In this document: positions 1 through 4,781 of the stretch, piece after piece
Numbering within the stretch: the first letter of the stretch is position 1
Layout of the letters: each line of letters opens with the position of its first letter
From: Thiobacillus denitrificans
Lineage (GTDB): Bacteria; Pseudomonadota; Gammaproteobacteria; Burkholderiales; Thiobacillaceae
Length of the DNA stretch: 5,662 bases
Assembly: GCA_002424845.1 (NCBI GenBank)
Contig: DILD01000058.1
Location: forward strand, 6,585-12,246
Direction: 5' to 3'
Translations under genes and position numbers: made by a program
The notes under the pieces: generated by a model
What the model saw: the letters and a program-made list of their open reading frames with translations, nothing else
What the model was told of the DNA's origin: nothing
Database searches by the model: none

Positions 1-243
1 GCCACCAAATTCGGCGTCGAGGGGACGCCCTTGCACATCCACGCGCCGTTGCAGCACCTGTCCAAGGGCCAGATCATCCGGCGCGGCCTCGAACTCGGCG
101 TCGACTATGCGCAAACCGTGAGTTGTTATCAGGCGGAGGCGGACGGTCGGGCGTGCGGCCTGTGCGACGCCTGCCGTCTGCGTCGCCAGGGATTCGAGCA
201 GGCCGGGGTGGCCGATCCCACCCCCTACAGGCCAGCGGCCTGA
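1..243 (+). CDS. queC: 7-cyano-7-deazaguanine synthase QueC, C-terminal part (5' end outside window)
   Basis: QueC makes preQ0 (7-cyano-7-deazaguanine) from 7-carboxy-7-deazaguanine, ammonia and ATP in the cytoplasm, a step in queuosine synthesis for tRNA. The frame is open from base 1 and gives 80 residues before a TGA. It shows the family's C-terminal signature: a GTPLHIHAPL segment, LSKGQIIRRGLELGVDY, then SCYQ and CGLCDAC. Cys 42, 52, 55 and 58 of the fragment form the expected structural zinc site. The ending VADPTPY is also typical. The reading frame is intact and GC-rich like the host. The start lies upstream of the window. The gene is followed by 158 bp and then a separately promoted tRNA gene in the same direction. 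Identity is secure; only the 5' part is unseen. Confidence 0.95.
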   Translation, partial: ATKFGVEGTPLHIHAPLQHLSKGQIIRRGLELGVDYAQTVSCYQAEADGRACGLCDACRLRRQGFEQAGVADPTPYRPAA

Positions 244-320
244 TGCCGCTCCCGATGGCCGAAAAGGCGGGCGCGCGCGCGTTTCGGGCAGGCCCTGTCG
301 TACAAAAACCGCGACGGGAC

Positions 321-350
321 TTTACCCGGGCCTTGGGCTTCGGCTATAAT
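321..350 (+). promoter_or_regulatory. Sigma-70 promoter of tRNA-Lys
   Basis: A perfect -10 box TATAAT lies at 345-350. The best -35 is TTTACC at 321-326 with an 18-bp spacer (or TTACCC at 322-327 with 17 bp), matching TTGACA at up to four positions. Transcription would start near 357, about 45 bases before the mature tRNA. The GC-rich stretch between -10 and start resembles a stringent discriminator, which is usual for tRNA promoters. The start site is inferred. Confidence 0.7.
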
Positions 351-401
351 CTCGCGCTTTCGCGGATGCGGCTTTTGCCATCGGGCTGAGGTCGAATCCA
401 C

Positions 402-477
402 GGGTCGGTAGCTCAGCCGGTAGAGCAGCGGACTTTTAATCCGTTGGTCGCGAGTTCGAATCTCGCCCGACCCACCA
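402..477 (+). tRNA. tRNA-Lys (anticodon UUU), CCA encoded
   Basis: This folds as a complete cloverleaf. The acceptor stem 402-408 (GGGTCGG) pairs perfectly with 467-473 (CCGACCC). The D stem is GCTC/GAGC. The anticodon stem GCGGA/TCCGT encloses the loop CTTTTAA, so the anticodon is TTT. The T arm is GCGAG-TTCGAAT-CTCGC. Discriminator A474 is followed by encoded CCA at 475-477. It reads AAA and AAG codons. Bases 433-474 are duplicated exactly at 1605-1646, which marks this gene as an integration target; the copy here is the complete, functional one. With a perfect acceptor stem and no mismatches beyond a G-T pair in the anticodon stem, the identification is firm. Confidence 0.97.
433..474 (+). 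repeat. attL: 42-bp direct repeat within tRNA-Lys
   Basis: This runs from the anticodon loop through the T arm and the 3' acceptor strand to the discriminator base. It is identical over 42 bases to 1605-1646. Identity stops on the left at A432 versus C1604 and on the right at C475 versus G1647. The crossover lies somewhere inside this block, and sequence cannot place it more closely. Confidence 0.88.
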
Positions 478-481
478 ATAC

Positions 482-513
482 AGAAACGGCTTGCAGCGAT
501 GCAGGCCGTTTCT
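482..513. terminator. Hairpin after tRNA-Lys, overlapping the integrase stop
   Basis: AGAAACGGC (482-490) pairs with GCCGTTTCT (505-513). The stem continues inward through a T-G pair and TGCA/TGCA to a GCGA tetraloop, giving a 14-bp stem. Only a weak pyrimidine tract (TTTCTACTTCT) follows on the plus strand. On the minus strand the stem includes AAACGG/CCGTTT and lies beside the remnant integrase stop codon. It probably ends tRNA transcription now that the ancestral terminator has been displaced, and may have ended the integrase gene from the other side. The fold is clear; termination strength is uncertain. Confidence 0.5.
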
Positions 514-604
514 ACTTCTGGCCCACCGTAGCCAAATCGTAGCCAGCTACAACACTTCCCAAACGAGCCGCGGACTCAGCCAGATGATCGGATGCAAGGT
601 GGGC
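512..604 (-). pseudogene. Tyrosine integrase remnant: last 30 codons only
   Basis: Read on the minus strand, 604 down to the TAG at 512-514 gives AHLASDHL, then a helix with the ESAARLG pattern, then GYDLAT and VGQK before the stop. Phage and island integrases of the tyrosine recombinase family typically end this way: the catalytic Tyr sits in a (R)YAHL motif, followed by a short helix and a GY.LAT-like tail. Here the residue before AHL is Asp and upstream sequence is unrelated, so the fragment is cut almost exactly at the nucleophile. The rest of the catalytic and core-binding domains is missing. SVTL at 620-631 may be a last trace of the strand before the Tyr. It ends about 35 bp from the tRNA and points towards it, as expected. 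The match is from memory of the family, not a search. Confidence 0.65.
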
Positions 605-659
605 GTCGGGGGGCGCTAAGAGGGTGACGCTTCTGCTATACAGGTGATATATTGTGCCT

Positions 660-686
660 TTGAACTTTATTATCAGTTGCTAATAT
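660..686 (+). promoter_or_regulatory. Candidate promoter of the TA-like operon
   Basis: TTGAAC (660-665) and TAATAT (681-686) are spaced by 15 bp, and the -10 is preceded by TG at 678-679, giving an extended -10 element that tolerates poor spacing. An alternative is GTGACG (624-629) with TATATT (648-653) at 18 bp. Downstream, before the ribosome site, are three tandem AGTTC pentamers (712-726) and a small palindrome TCTTA-CGA-TAAGA (725-737). These could serve as an operator, but nothing proves it. Confidence 0.4.
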
Positions 687-773
687 TCTGTGCTTGGCGC
701 TTACCGGCTCAAGTTCAGTTCAGTTCTTACGATAAGAGTGAGCAGGGGAGCCCTTGGGGGTAAGGAGATAGTG

Positions 774-1274
774 ATGCAAAGAGCTTGCGCAACACCGGCT
801 GAGATGCGCTTCTTTTGCGAGGCCGTTTCAGACGAGACAACAAAAAGTCTGGACCTGCTTCAACACATAGAAGACACGGTCTTCTGGCTGTCTTTTATTC
901 AAGATAAAGCAAACGCTGATGCCGGATTAGCAACAAAAGCGGCGGATGCTATCAAAGCTTGTGAGCGAACCAGTCCTATCGATCCCGATGGCCAACTTAT
1001 TAACGCGATGGAGCATGTTGAGAACAGACTCAACGATCTCTATAACGCACTCCTTCCAAGACAGGATGCTGCTCGCAGAGCAGCCGAATTGGACGGGGAA
1101 GATAAAGAACTGATCGTTGACGAATATGCAAAAGCGACCGAGGCGGTTAGCCAACTTCATGAAGCAATGCATGAGCTCCGCTGGGCGGTCATGGAGCATG
1201 ATGCCGACTTTGAAAAAGACACTGGAGTAGTCTACGACAGCGTCGACAAGATGTTTGCAGACATAGGTCTCTAA
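774..1274 (+). CDS. Acidic helical protein, putative antitoxin of unrecognised family
   Basis: This 166-aa protein is the first gene of a two-gene operon. ATG 774 is chosen because AAGGAG (762-767) sits six bases upstream; the frame is open further up to 690, but no ribosome site supports that, and GTG 771 is too close. I do not recognise the family. Composition is acidic: by hand count about 35 Asp/Glu against 16 Lys/Arg. Nearly the whole chain looks like long amphipathic helices (DLLQHIEDTVFWLSF, NAMEHVENRLNDLYNALL, ATEAVSQLHEAMHELRWAV), with no signal peptide, membrane segment or evident helix-turn-helix or ribbon-helix-helix. It overlaps the next gene by one base (TAATG), as antitoxin genes commonly do ahead of RelE/ParE toxins. 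At 166 aa it is larger than most such antitoxins. The antitoxin role is inferred from position and charge only. Codon use and GC are lower than in the flanks, which suggests foreign origin. Confidence 0.72.
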   Translation: MQRACATPAEMRFFCEAVSDETTKSLDLLQHIEDTVFWLSFIQDKANADAGLATKAADAIKACERTSPIDPDGQLINAMEHVENRLNDLYNALLPRQDAARRAAELDGEDKELIVDEYAKATEAVSQLHEAMHELRWAVMEHDADFEKDTGVVYDSVDKMFADIGL

Positions 1275-1579
1275 TGAGCGGTGGTGCTGGTCAGCTCGTT
1301 ATTACCTGTGTCACGTATACGAAAAAGTTTGAGTCCGACCTTAAGAAAGCGCCTGCCGAGATTGTCGAATCGGCGAAAGAGGCTTTGGGGGATTTACTGA
1401 AAAACCCGCGCCCGGCATGGATTAGATTCGAAAAACTGAAGGGCTATAAGAATCCAAATCTCTATTCAATCCACGTCACAAAGAATCACAGCCATAAGAT
1501 ATCTTTCGAGCTTGACGGAAGCGTTGCCAAGCTCAGGCGATTCGGAACTCACAAGAAAATCGATAACGACGCCCGCTGA
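1274..1579 (+). CDS. RelE/ParE-superfamily toxin-like protein
   Basis: The 101-residue protein fits the RelE/ParE toxin fold, whose members cleave ribosome-bound mRNA or block gyrase. Its order matches: a beta strand and TKKFESDLKKA helix (about 15-26), a second helix AEIVESAKEALGDLL (28-42), a strand IRFEKLKG (50-57), then LYSIHVTKN (63-71), HKISFEL (74-80) and the closing AKLRRFGTHKKID (85-97). The last block corresponds to the family's common DxxxLLRVGxHxxI ending. Lys and Arg are abundant, as in toxins binding RNA. The usual Arg of the YRI strand is replaced by Lys75 in SHKISF, so RNase activity versus a gyrase target cannot be told. ATG 1274 overlaps the partner's stop; there is no good ribosome site, so translation is probably coupled. 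The gene ends 25 bp before attR. Toxin activity is inferred. Confidence 0.75.
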   Translation: MSGGAGQLVITCVTYTKKFESDLKKAPAEIVESAKEALGDLLKNPRPAWIRFEKLKGYKNPNLYSIHVTKNHSHKISFELDGSVAKLRRFGTHKKIDNDAR

Positions 1580-1604
1580 ACATCCTTTCTTGAAGTGGTC
1601 TCGC

Positions 1605-1646
1605 CTTTTAATCCGTTGGTCGCGAGTTCGAATCTCGCCCGACCCA
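1605..1646 (+). repeat. attR: truncated 3' fragment of tRNA-Lys
   Basis: This is an exact 42-base copy of 433-474: anticodon loop, 3' side of the anticodon stem, variable loop, T arm, 3' acceptor strand and discriminator A. The 5' half of the tRNA is absent, so it cannot fold as a tRNA. The bases after it are GCA in place of CCA, a single C-to-G difference at 1647. It marks the right end of the island, and what follows should be the original chromosomal sequence downstream of tRNA-Lys. Confidence 0.88.
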
Positions 1647-1655
1647 GCAAATCCA

Positions 1656-1684
1656 AAAAAGCCACGGGAAACCGTGCTTTTTCT
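1656..1684. terminator. Intrinsic terminator, probably the ancestral tRNA-Lys terminator
   Basis: CACGG (1663-1667) and CCGTG (1672-1676) enclose a GAAA tetraloop. After one bulged C (1662) the stem continues as G1661-C1677 and A-T pairs from an A-tract (1656-1660) to a T-tract (1678-1682). It can work in both directions. No intact plus-strand gene ends just before it except the tRNA fragment at 1605-1646, eight or nine bases away. That placement suggests it ended the tRNA-Lys transcript before the island moved it 1.17 kb downstream. It also stands downstream of the minus-strand PIN remnant. Confidence 0.75.
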
Positions 1685-1705
1685 ATTGCTTCGCCAGATC
1701 GTTGG

Positions 1706-1828
1706 TCTTCGATTTGACGTCGGCATCCAGTCGATCCCGCCTGCCATAGCCAACTCAATGAGGTGGTTGTCCGCCTCGTCGGGTAAATTGGGACGCCATC
1801 CATAGTAGATGGTATTGTCCTTTCCCAT
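1706..1828 (-). pseudogene. PIN-domain toxin remnant (PIN_3-like), decayed
   Basis: The minus strand from 1828 encodes about 41 residues that resemble the second half of PIN-domain toxins of the 'putative toxin component, PIN family' type (VapC-like endoribonucleases): YYGWRPNLPDEADN, then HLIELAMAGG, then a weaker PTSNRR that recalls the (I)VTSNxRD strand. The Asp cluster in LPDEADN is where this family carries an acidic metal-binding residue. Before this, the N-terminal strand with its invariant Asp is missing; a short FVSPALF-like run in another frame at about 1839-1859 may be a trace of it. After it, reading runs into the terminator and the tRNA fragment. So the gene lacks both ends and is non-functional. 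No complete antitoxin partner is seen next to it. Family assignment is by motif recall. Confidence 0.5.
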
Positions 1829-1969
1829 TAAATAAAGCCGGACTGACGAAAATTGTCACATCGGTGCCGCATCCGGGCAGGCCGAGGGAAGGCGTGGTGC
1901 CGGTCTGGATTAGGGTTTTCACTATAAAACAGACAGTTAGTCATTTTGTGTGTTTTTTGCGGCGGCGCT
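1829..1969. other. Non-coding stretch upstream of the pilin promoter
   Basis: No credible gene is seen. The pilin frame stays open back to an ATG at 1864, but that leader lacks pilin features and would hide the prepilin peptide. The right half (1944-1958) is T-rich (TTTTGTGTGTTTTTT) and would suit bending or activator binding. GTCTG (1903-1907) and CAGAC (1930-1934) form a loose inverted repeat. A sigma-54 promoter needs an enhancer-binding activator such as PilR upstream, and this is where its site should lie, but I cannot point to it with confidence. Confidence 0.4.
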
Positions 1970-1975
1970 GGAAGC

Positions 1976-1991
1976 TGGCACAACTCCTGCA
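1976..1991 (+). promoter_or_regulatory. Sigma-54 (RpoN) promoter of the pilin gene
   Basis: TGGCACAACTCCTGCA matches the -24/-12 consensus TGGCAC-N5-TTGCW with one change (C for the first T of TTGC). The GG and GC pairs are separated by exactly ten bases, which is the critical spacing. Start is expected near 2002, giving a leader of about 48 bases. Many major pilin genes in Gamma- and Betaproteobacteria use RpoN with the PilS/PilR two-component system, so this supports the gene call next door. Confidence 0.82.
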
Positions 1992-2049
1992 TGCTAGTAT
2001 TGCCAGGCACGGCTTCCGTGTTCACCTGCCCAATTTTGAGGAGAATCAA

Positions 2050-2370
2050 ATGCGTAAAGTTCAACAAGGTTTTACCCTGATCGAATTGATGATCGTGGTG
2101 GCGATCATCGGTATTCTGGCTGCGATCGCGATCCCGGCCTATTCGGATTACACCACCCGCAGCGCCGAGCGCGCCTGTCTGTCTGAAGTGAAGGCCTTCG
2201 CCAACCAGGTGGCGGTCGAGCGTCACGAGGGCAACAGCGATCCTTCGCCCAAGAACGCTGCCTGTACGTCGATTACCATCGACGGCACGACCGTGACTGG
2301 CACGCCGAAGTCGCCTGGCGTCGCTGCTCAGGAAGTTGATGTTGGCGTGGGTGCTGCTTCCGGAACCTAA
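2050..2370 (+). CDS. pilA: Type IV pilin (PilA-like), short form
   Basis: Type IV pilins form the extracellular pilus used for adhesion, twitching and DNA uptake. They are made as membrane-bound prepilins cut and N-methylated by PilD. The 106-aa product has the seven-residue leader MRKVQQG, cleavage before Phe8, then FTLIELMIVVAIIGILAAIA with Glu at mature position 5 and IPAYSDY ending the hydrophobic helix. ATG 2050 is chosen because GAGGAG (2038-2043) lies six bases upstream and the leader is then of normal length. Mature length is only 99 residues against about 130-160 in most major pilins, so the globular head is small. Cys43 and Cys72 could form a disulfide but are not in the classical C-terminal D-region position. 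The tail is rich in Ser and Thr (TSITIDGTTVTGT). It could be a major pilin or a pilin-like paralogue. It is monocistronic, with its own promoter and terminator. Confidence 0.92.
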   Translation: MRKVQQGFTLIELMIVVAIIGILAAIAIPAYSDYTTRSAERACLSEVKAFANQVAVERHEGNSDPSPKNAACTSITIDGTTVTGTPKSPGVAAQEVDVGVGAASGT

Positions 2371-2403
2371 GCTTTAACCGATCTGGTTAAGCGTTTCCAG
2401 CCG

Positions 2404-2434
2404 AACCCCTCCCTTGTGGAGGGGTTTTGTTTTT
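2404..2434 (+). terminator. Rho-independent terminator of the pilin gene
   Basis: AACCCCTCC (2404-2412) and GGAGGGGTT (2418-2426) form a nine-bp stem with a five-base loop, followed by TTGTTTTTT. A smaller hairpin, GCTTTAACC/GGTTAAGC with one bulge, occupies 2371-2392 directly after the stop codon and might protect the abundant pilin mRNA 3' end. The terminator separates pilin transcription from the membrane-protein genes downstream. Confidence 0.9.
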
Positions 2435-2552
2435 TCCGGGTCCGGGATCGGGATGAGTCGTGGCCCGGCTGGTTTTTGGCGATAATCCCGTTTGGACGAG
2501 AATAGTGGGCAGACCGGTGAGCAAGGCAGGAGAGGGCACGGATGAGGCGGCA

Positions 2553-4637
2553 ATGCTGAAGGAGGGGGCGCCTATCCGTCTGCATGGCGGCCTGCTGTTC
2601 TATGCGGCGATTTATGCGGGGATCGCGCTGCTGATTCATGGCGCGGGGCTGGCCGGCTCGCTGAACCTGCCGCAGGCCGGGGCGGGCGGCGTGGCGGTCA
2701 GGGCCGTGCTGGAGGCTCCCCGGCTGGGGGTCGAACTCGCGTGGTATGGGCTGGCTGTTCTGGCGCTCAATCTGCTGCCCCTGGCGCTTCTGCTCATGAG
2801 CTTGCGGGTGGCCGCACGCCGAATCGTGCGCTCGGCTCTGATCGAGCTGGCTTATTTTCTGGTTGCCGTGGCGTGTTTCTGGGCCGCCGTGCTCGCGCTC
2901 AACAAACGGGTTTTCCCGCATTCGTCGTTTGCCGACTTGCTGCCGCTTTCCGACGCGGTCTCGCTCGGGTGGCTGGGCGGGGGCGCGGCCGCGGTCTTTC
3001 TCGCGCTTGGGGTGGCGCCGGCCTGTTGGGGCATGGCGAGGGTGCTGGCGAAAGGGCTCAAGCGTCCGGTCTGGCGCGTTGCGACCGGCGTGGTGCTGGC
3101 CATCGGGCTGATCCAGCCGCTGTATTCGCGCTGGGCCGCCCCGCAGCAGGCCGTTGCACAACAGCCCAACATTATTGTCATCGGCCTGGATTCGCTCTCG
3201 CCGGTCCATCTCGACCATCACCCCGGCGCGATGCCGGCGCTTGAAAAGCAGCTTCGGGAGGCGACCGTATTCAGCCAGGCGCTCACGCCCCTGGCCCGCA
3301 CGTTTCCTGCCTGGACCAGTGTGCTGACCGCGAAATATCCGGTCAGCAGCGGCGCACGCTTCAACCTGACGGCACTGGAGCAGGTTGAAACCGGGGTGAC
3401 CCTGCCGAAGCTGCTCCAGGCCCGGGGCTATGCGACGGTCTACGCCCAGGACGAACGCAAATTCAACAACATCGACGAACGCTTCGGTTTCGACGCGGTG
3501 ATTGGCCCGGCGGCGGGTGCGGCCGAATTCGTCCTGACCCTGTTCGCCGATCATCCCGTGGCCAACCTCGCCTTGCTGACGCCCTGGGCGCAGCCGCTGT
3601 TTCCTTACATCGCCATGAATCGCGCCTCGCTGGTTCATTACGCACCGGACGAATTCGTGGCGGCCATCACGAAGCAACTGGCGACGGATGCAGACAAGCC
3701 CCTGTTCCTGGCTGCGCATTTCTGCCTTGCTCACTACCCCTACACCTGGCGCACGCAAGGCGAGCGGCCGGCAGACGGCCCGACCCTGACGATCAACCAG
3801 AAGCACGGCGTGGCGCTGGGGGCCATGGATCGGCAGCTTGACCAGCTCATCCAGGCGCTGAAACAGGCGGGCAGGCTGGAAAATGCCATTCTGGTGATTC
3901 TTTCGGACCACGGCGAATCGCTCGGCTATGAGCATACCCATTGGGTTTCCGCGCAGCGGTACGTCAGCCGGCATGACGCCTACAAGGTGGGTTCGCATGC
4001 GGCCTTCCCGACCCGGCTCGGGGCCAGCGGGCATGGCACGGATCTTCTGGACGGGGCGCAGCAGCAGGTATTGCTGGCTTTCCGGGGATTTGGCGACATG
4101 AAGGCGCAGTTTTCAGCGGACACCCGGAGCGGGACGGTGTCGCTGGTGGATGTCATGCCGACGCTGTTGGGGGGGCTTGGCCTGGACAGTCCGGCAGGAC
4201 TCGACGGCGTGGATATCCGGGCTGAACAGGATGAGTCCCGGGTCCTGCTCACGGAAACCGGCTTGCGTTTTGCGGCCCTGAAATCCCTCGACAAGATCAA
4301 CGAAAAAGCCCTGCTTCAGGAATCCAAAGATCTCTACCGGGTGGATCCCGCCTCCACGCGGCTCGTCCTCAAAGCCGAGCGCTACGCTTCCCTTGTTGCG
4401 TCCAAGGATATCGCCCTGCATAGCGGCGAGTGGATGCTTGCGCTGCTGCGGCAGGAAACGAATCCTTTTTTTCCGCGCGTCGCCCTGCTCGTACACAAGC
4501 CCACCGGCGCCTGGACGACCGGCAACGACAAACAGCTGATCGCAGGGGCCCCGATGGCCCGATTCCGGCAGGTTGCACGCGACAGCTATGGCAGGGAAAT
4601 CGATGACTTCGGCAAGACATGGGCGTTCAGCCATTAA
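2553..4637 (+). CDS. Inner-membrane sulfatase-fold phosphotransferase/hydrolase
   Basis: The 694-aa protein has five predicted transmembrane helices (about 12-35, 61-84, 95-116, 136-161, 172-193) and then a large periplasmic alkaline-phosphatase/sulfatase-superfamily domain (about 205-545). This architecture is shared by LtaS, EptA-type phosphoethanolamine transferases and OpgB-type phosphoglycerol transferases. Metal and catalytic residues are visible: Asp213 in VIGLDSLSP, Thr250 in ARTFPAWTS as the likely nucleophile, Asp452-His453 in LSDHGE, and His494 in SGHGT. Thr in place of the Cys or Ser that becomes formylglycine points to a phosphoform transferase or phosphodiesterase rather than a true sulfatase. 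ATG 2553 is chosen because the hydrophobic segments start soon after and GAGG lies five bases upstream; GTG starts at 2460 and 2517 would add up to 31 residues lacking any feature. The preceding pilin terminator implies its own promoter, which I could not identify. Substrate unknown; the neighbouring pilin is a candidate. Confidence 0.85.
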   Translation: MLKEGAPIRLHGGLLFYAAIYAGIALLIHGAGLAGSLNLPQAGAGGVAVRAVLEAPRLGVELAWYGLAVLALNLLPLALLLMSLRVAARRIVRSALIELAYFLVAVACFWAAVLALNKRVFPHSSFADLLPLSDAVSLGWLGGGAAAVFLALGVAPACWGMARVLAKGLKRPVWRVATGVVLAIGLIQPLYSRWAAPQQAVAQQPNIIVIGLDSLSPVHLDHHPGAMPALEKQLREATVFSQALTPLARTFPAWTSVLTAKYPVSSGARFNLTALEQVETGVTLPKLLQARGYATVYAQDERKFNNIDERFGFDAVIGPAAGAAEFVLTLFADHPVANLALLTPWAQPLFPYIAMNRASLVHYAPDEFVAAITKQLATDADKPLFLAAHFCLAHYPYTWRTQGERPADGPTLTINQKHGVALGAMDRQLDQLIQALKQAGRLENAILVILSDHGESLGYEHTHWVSAQRYVSRHDAYKVGSHAAFPTRLGASGHGTDLLDGAQQQVLLAFRGFGDMKAQFSADTRSGTVSLVDVMPTLLGGLGLDSPAGLDGVDIRAEQDESRVLLTETGLRFAALKSLDKINEKALLQESKDLYRVDPASTRLVLKAERYASLVASKDIALHSGEWMLALLRQETNPFFPRVALLVHKPTGAWTTGNDKQLIAGAPMARFRQVARDSYGREIDDFGKTWAFSH

Positions 4638-4781
4638 GCCCCCGAAGACGCGCATGCCGTTCTGCCGGGGCTCGCATGGGGGCCGCAGGATGAGTGTCGC
4701 ATGTGCGATGCTTGACGCATCCTGTCTGACGCGGTGGATCGGGCGCGGCGGCCCGGGCCGCATTCTCATGGCGTGGTTTCA
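4638..4781. other. Spacer with palindromes before the GT-C-like gene
   Basis: No gene is supported in these 144 bases. CAGGATG (4686-4692) and CATCCTG (4718-4724) form an inverted repeat that competes with a smaller hairpin GATGC/GCATC (4707-4721), since both use the same 3' arm. A perfect 14-bp palindrome GCGGCCCGGGCCGC sits at 4748-4761, twenty bases before the next ATG. No T-tract follows, so none is a classical terminator. TTGACG at 4712-4717 resembles a -35 box but lacks a fitting -10. In DNA this GC-rich, chance palindromes are common. Confidence 0.35.

Larger units (their letters stand above)
433..1646. mobile_element. tRNA-Lys-borne mini genomic island flanked by 42-bp attL/attR, carrying a TA-like operon
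   Basis: The segment is bounded by exact 42-bp direct copies of the tRNA-Lys 3' part, offset by 1,172 bp. This is the usual result of tyrosine-integrase insertion into a tRNA gene, where the tRNA stays intact at one end. A short minus-strand integrase tail lies directly inside attL, pointing at the tRNA, which is the normal place and direction for such an integrase. The only intact cargo is the 774-1579 operon. Base composition shifts: two 60-base stretches counted by hand (841-900, 1441-1500) are about 43% and 38% GC, against about 77% at 2941-3000. No transposase, terminal inverted repeat or complete integrase is present, so the element is probably immobile by itself. The boundaries are seen; the deletion history is inferred. 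Confidence 0.82.

Noticed and set aside
259..287. CCGAAA/TTTCGG inverted repeat with a GCGCGCGCGCG loop after queC
   Set aside because: The stem is only six bp with a 17-base loop and no T-tract, too weak to call a terminator.
527..545. Tandem CGTAGCCA octamers 11 bp apart, first taken as integrase arm-type binding sites
   Set aside because: They fall inside the integrase tail and are explained by its LAT and GY codons. They may still be bound by an integrase, but the repeat alone does not show it.
927..1199. Minus-strand 90-codon frame inside the putative antitoxin gene
   Set aside because: It is fully overlapped by the better-supported plus-strand gene with ribosome site and coupled partner.
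1466..1705. Minus-strand continuation of the PIN remnant through the terminator and tRNA fragment (GEIRTRDQRI-like peptide)
   Set aside because: That peptide comes from reading tRNA sequence backwards, a frequent annotation artefact, and is not part of a protein.
1512..1805. Plus-strand frame of 97 codons across attR
   Set aside because: It runs through the tRNA fragment and the terminator, and has no ribosome site or family resemblance.
2367..4034. Long minus-strand open frame of 555 codons opposite the sulfatase-fold gene
   Set aside because: It is the antisense shadow of a GC-rich gene: composition is dominated by Arg, Gln, His and Pro, no domain is recognisable, and the plus-strand protein has complete catalytic motifs.
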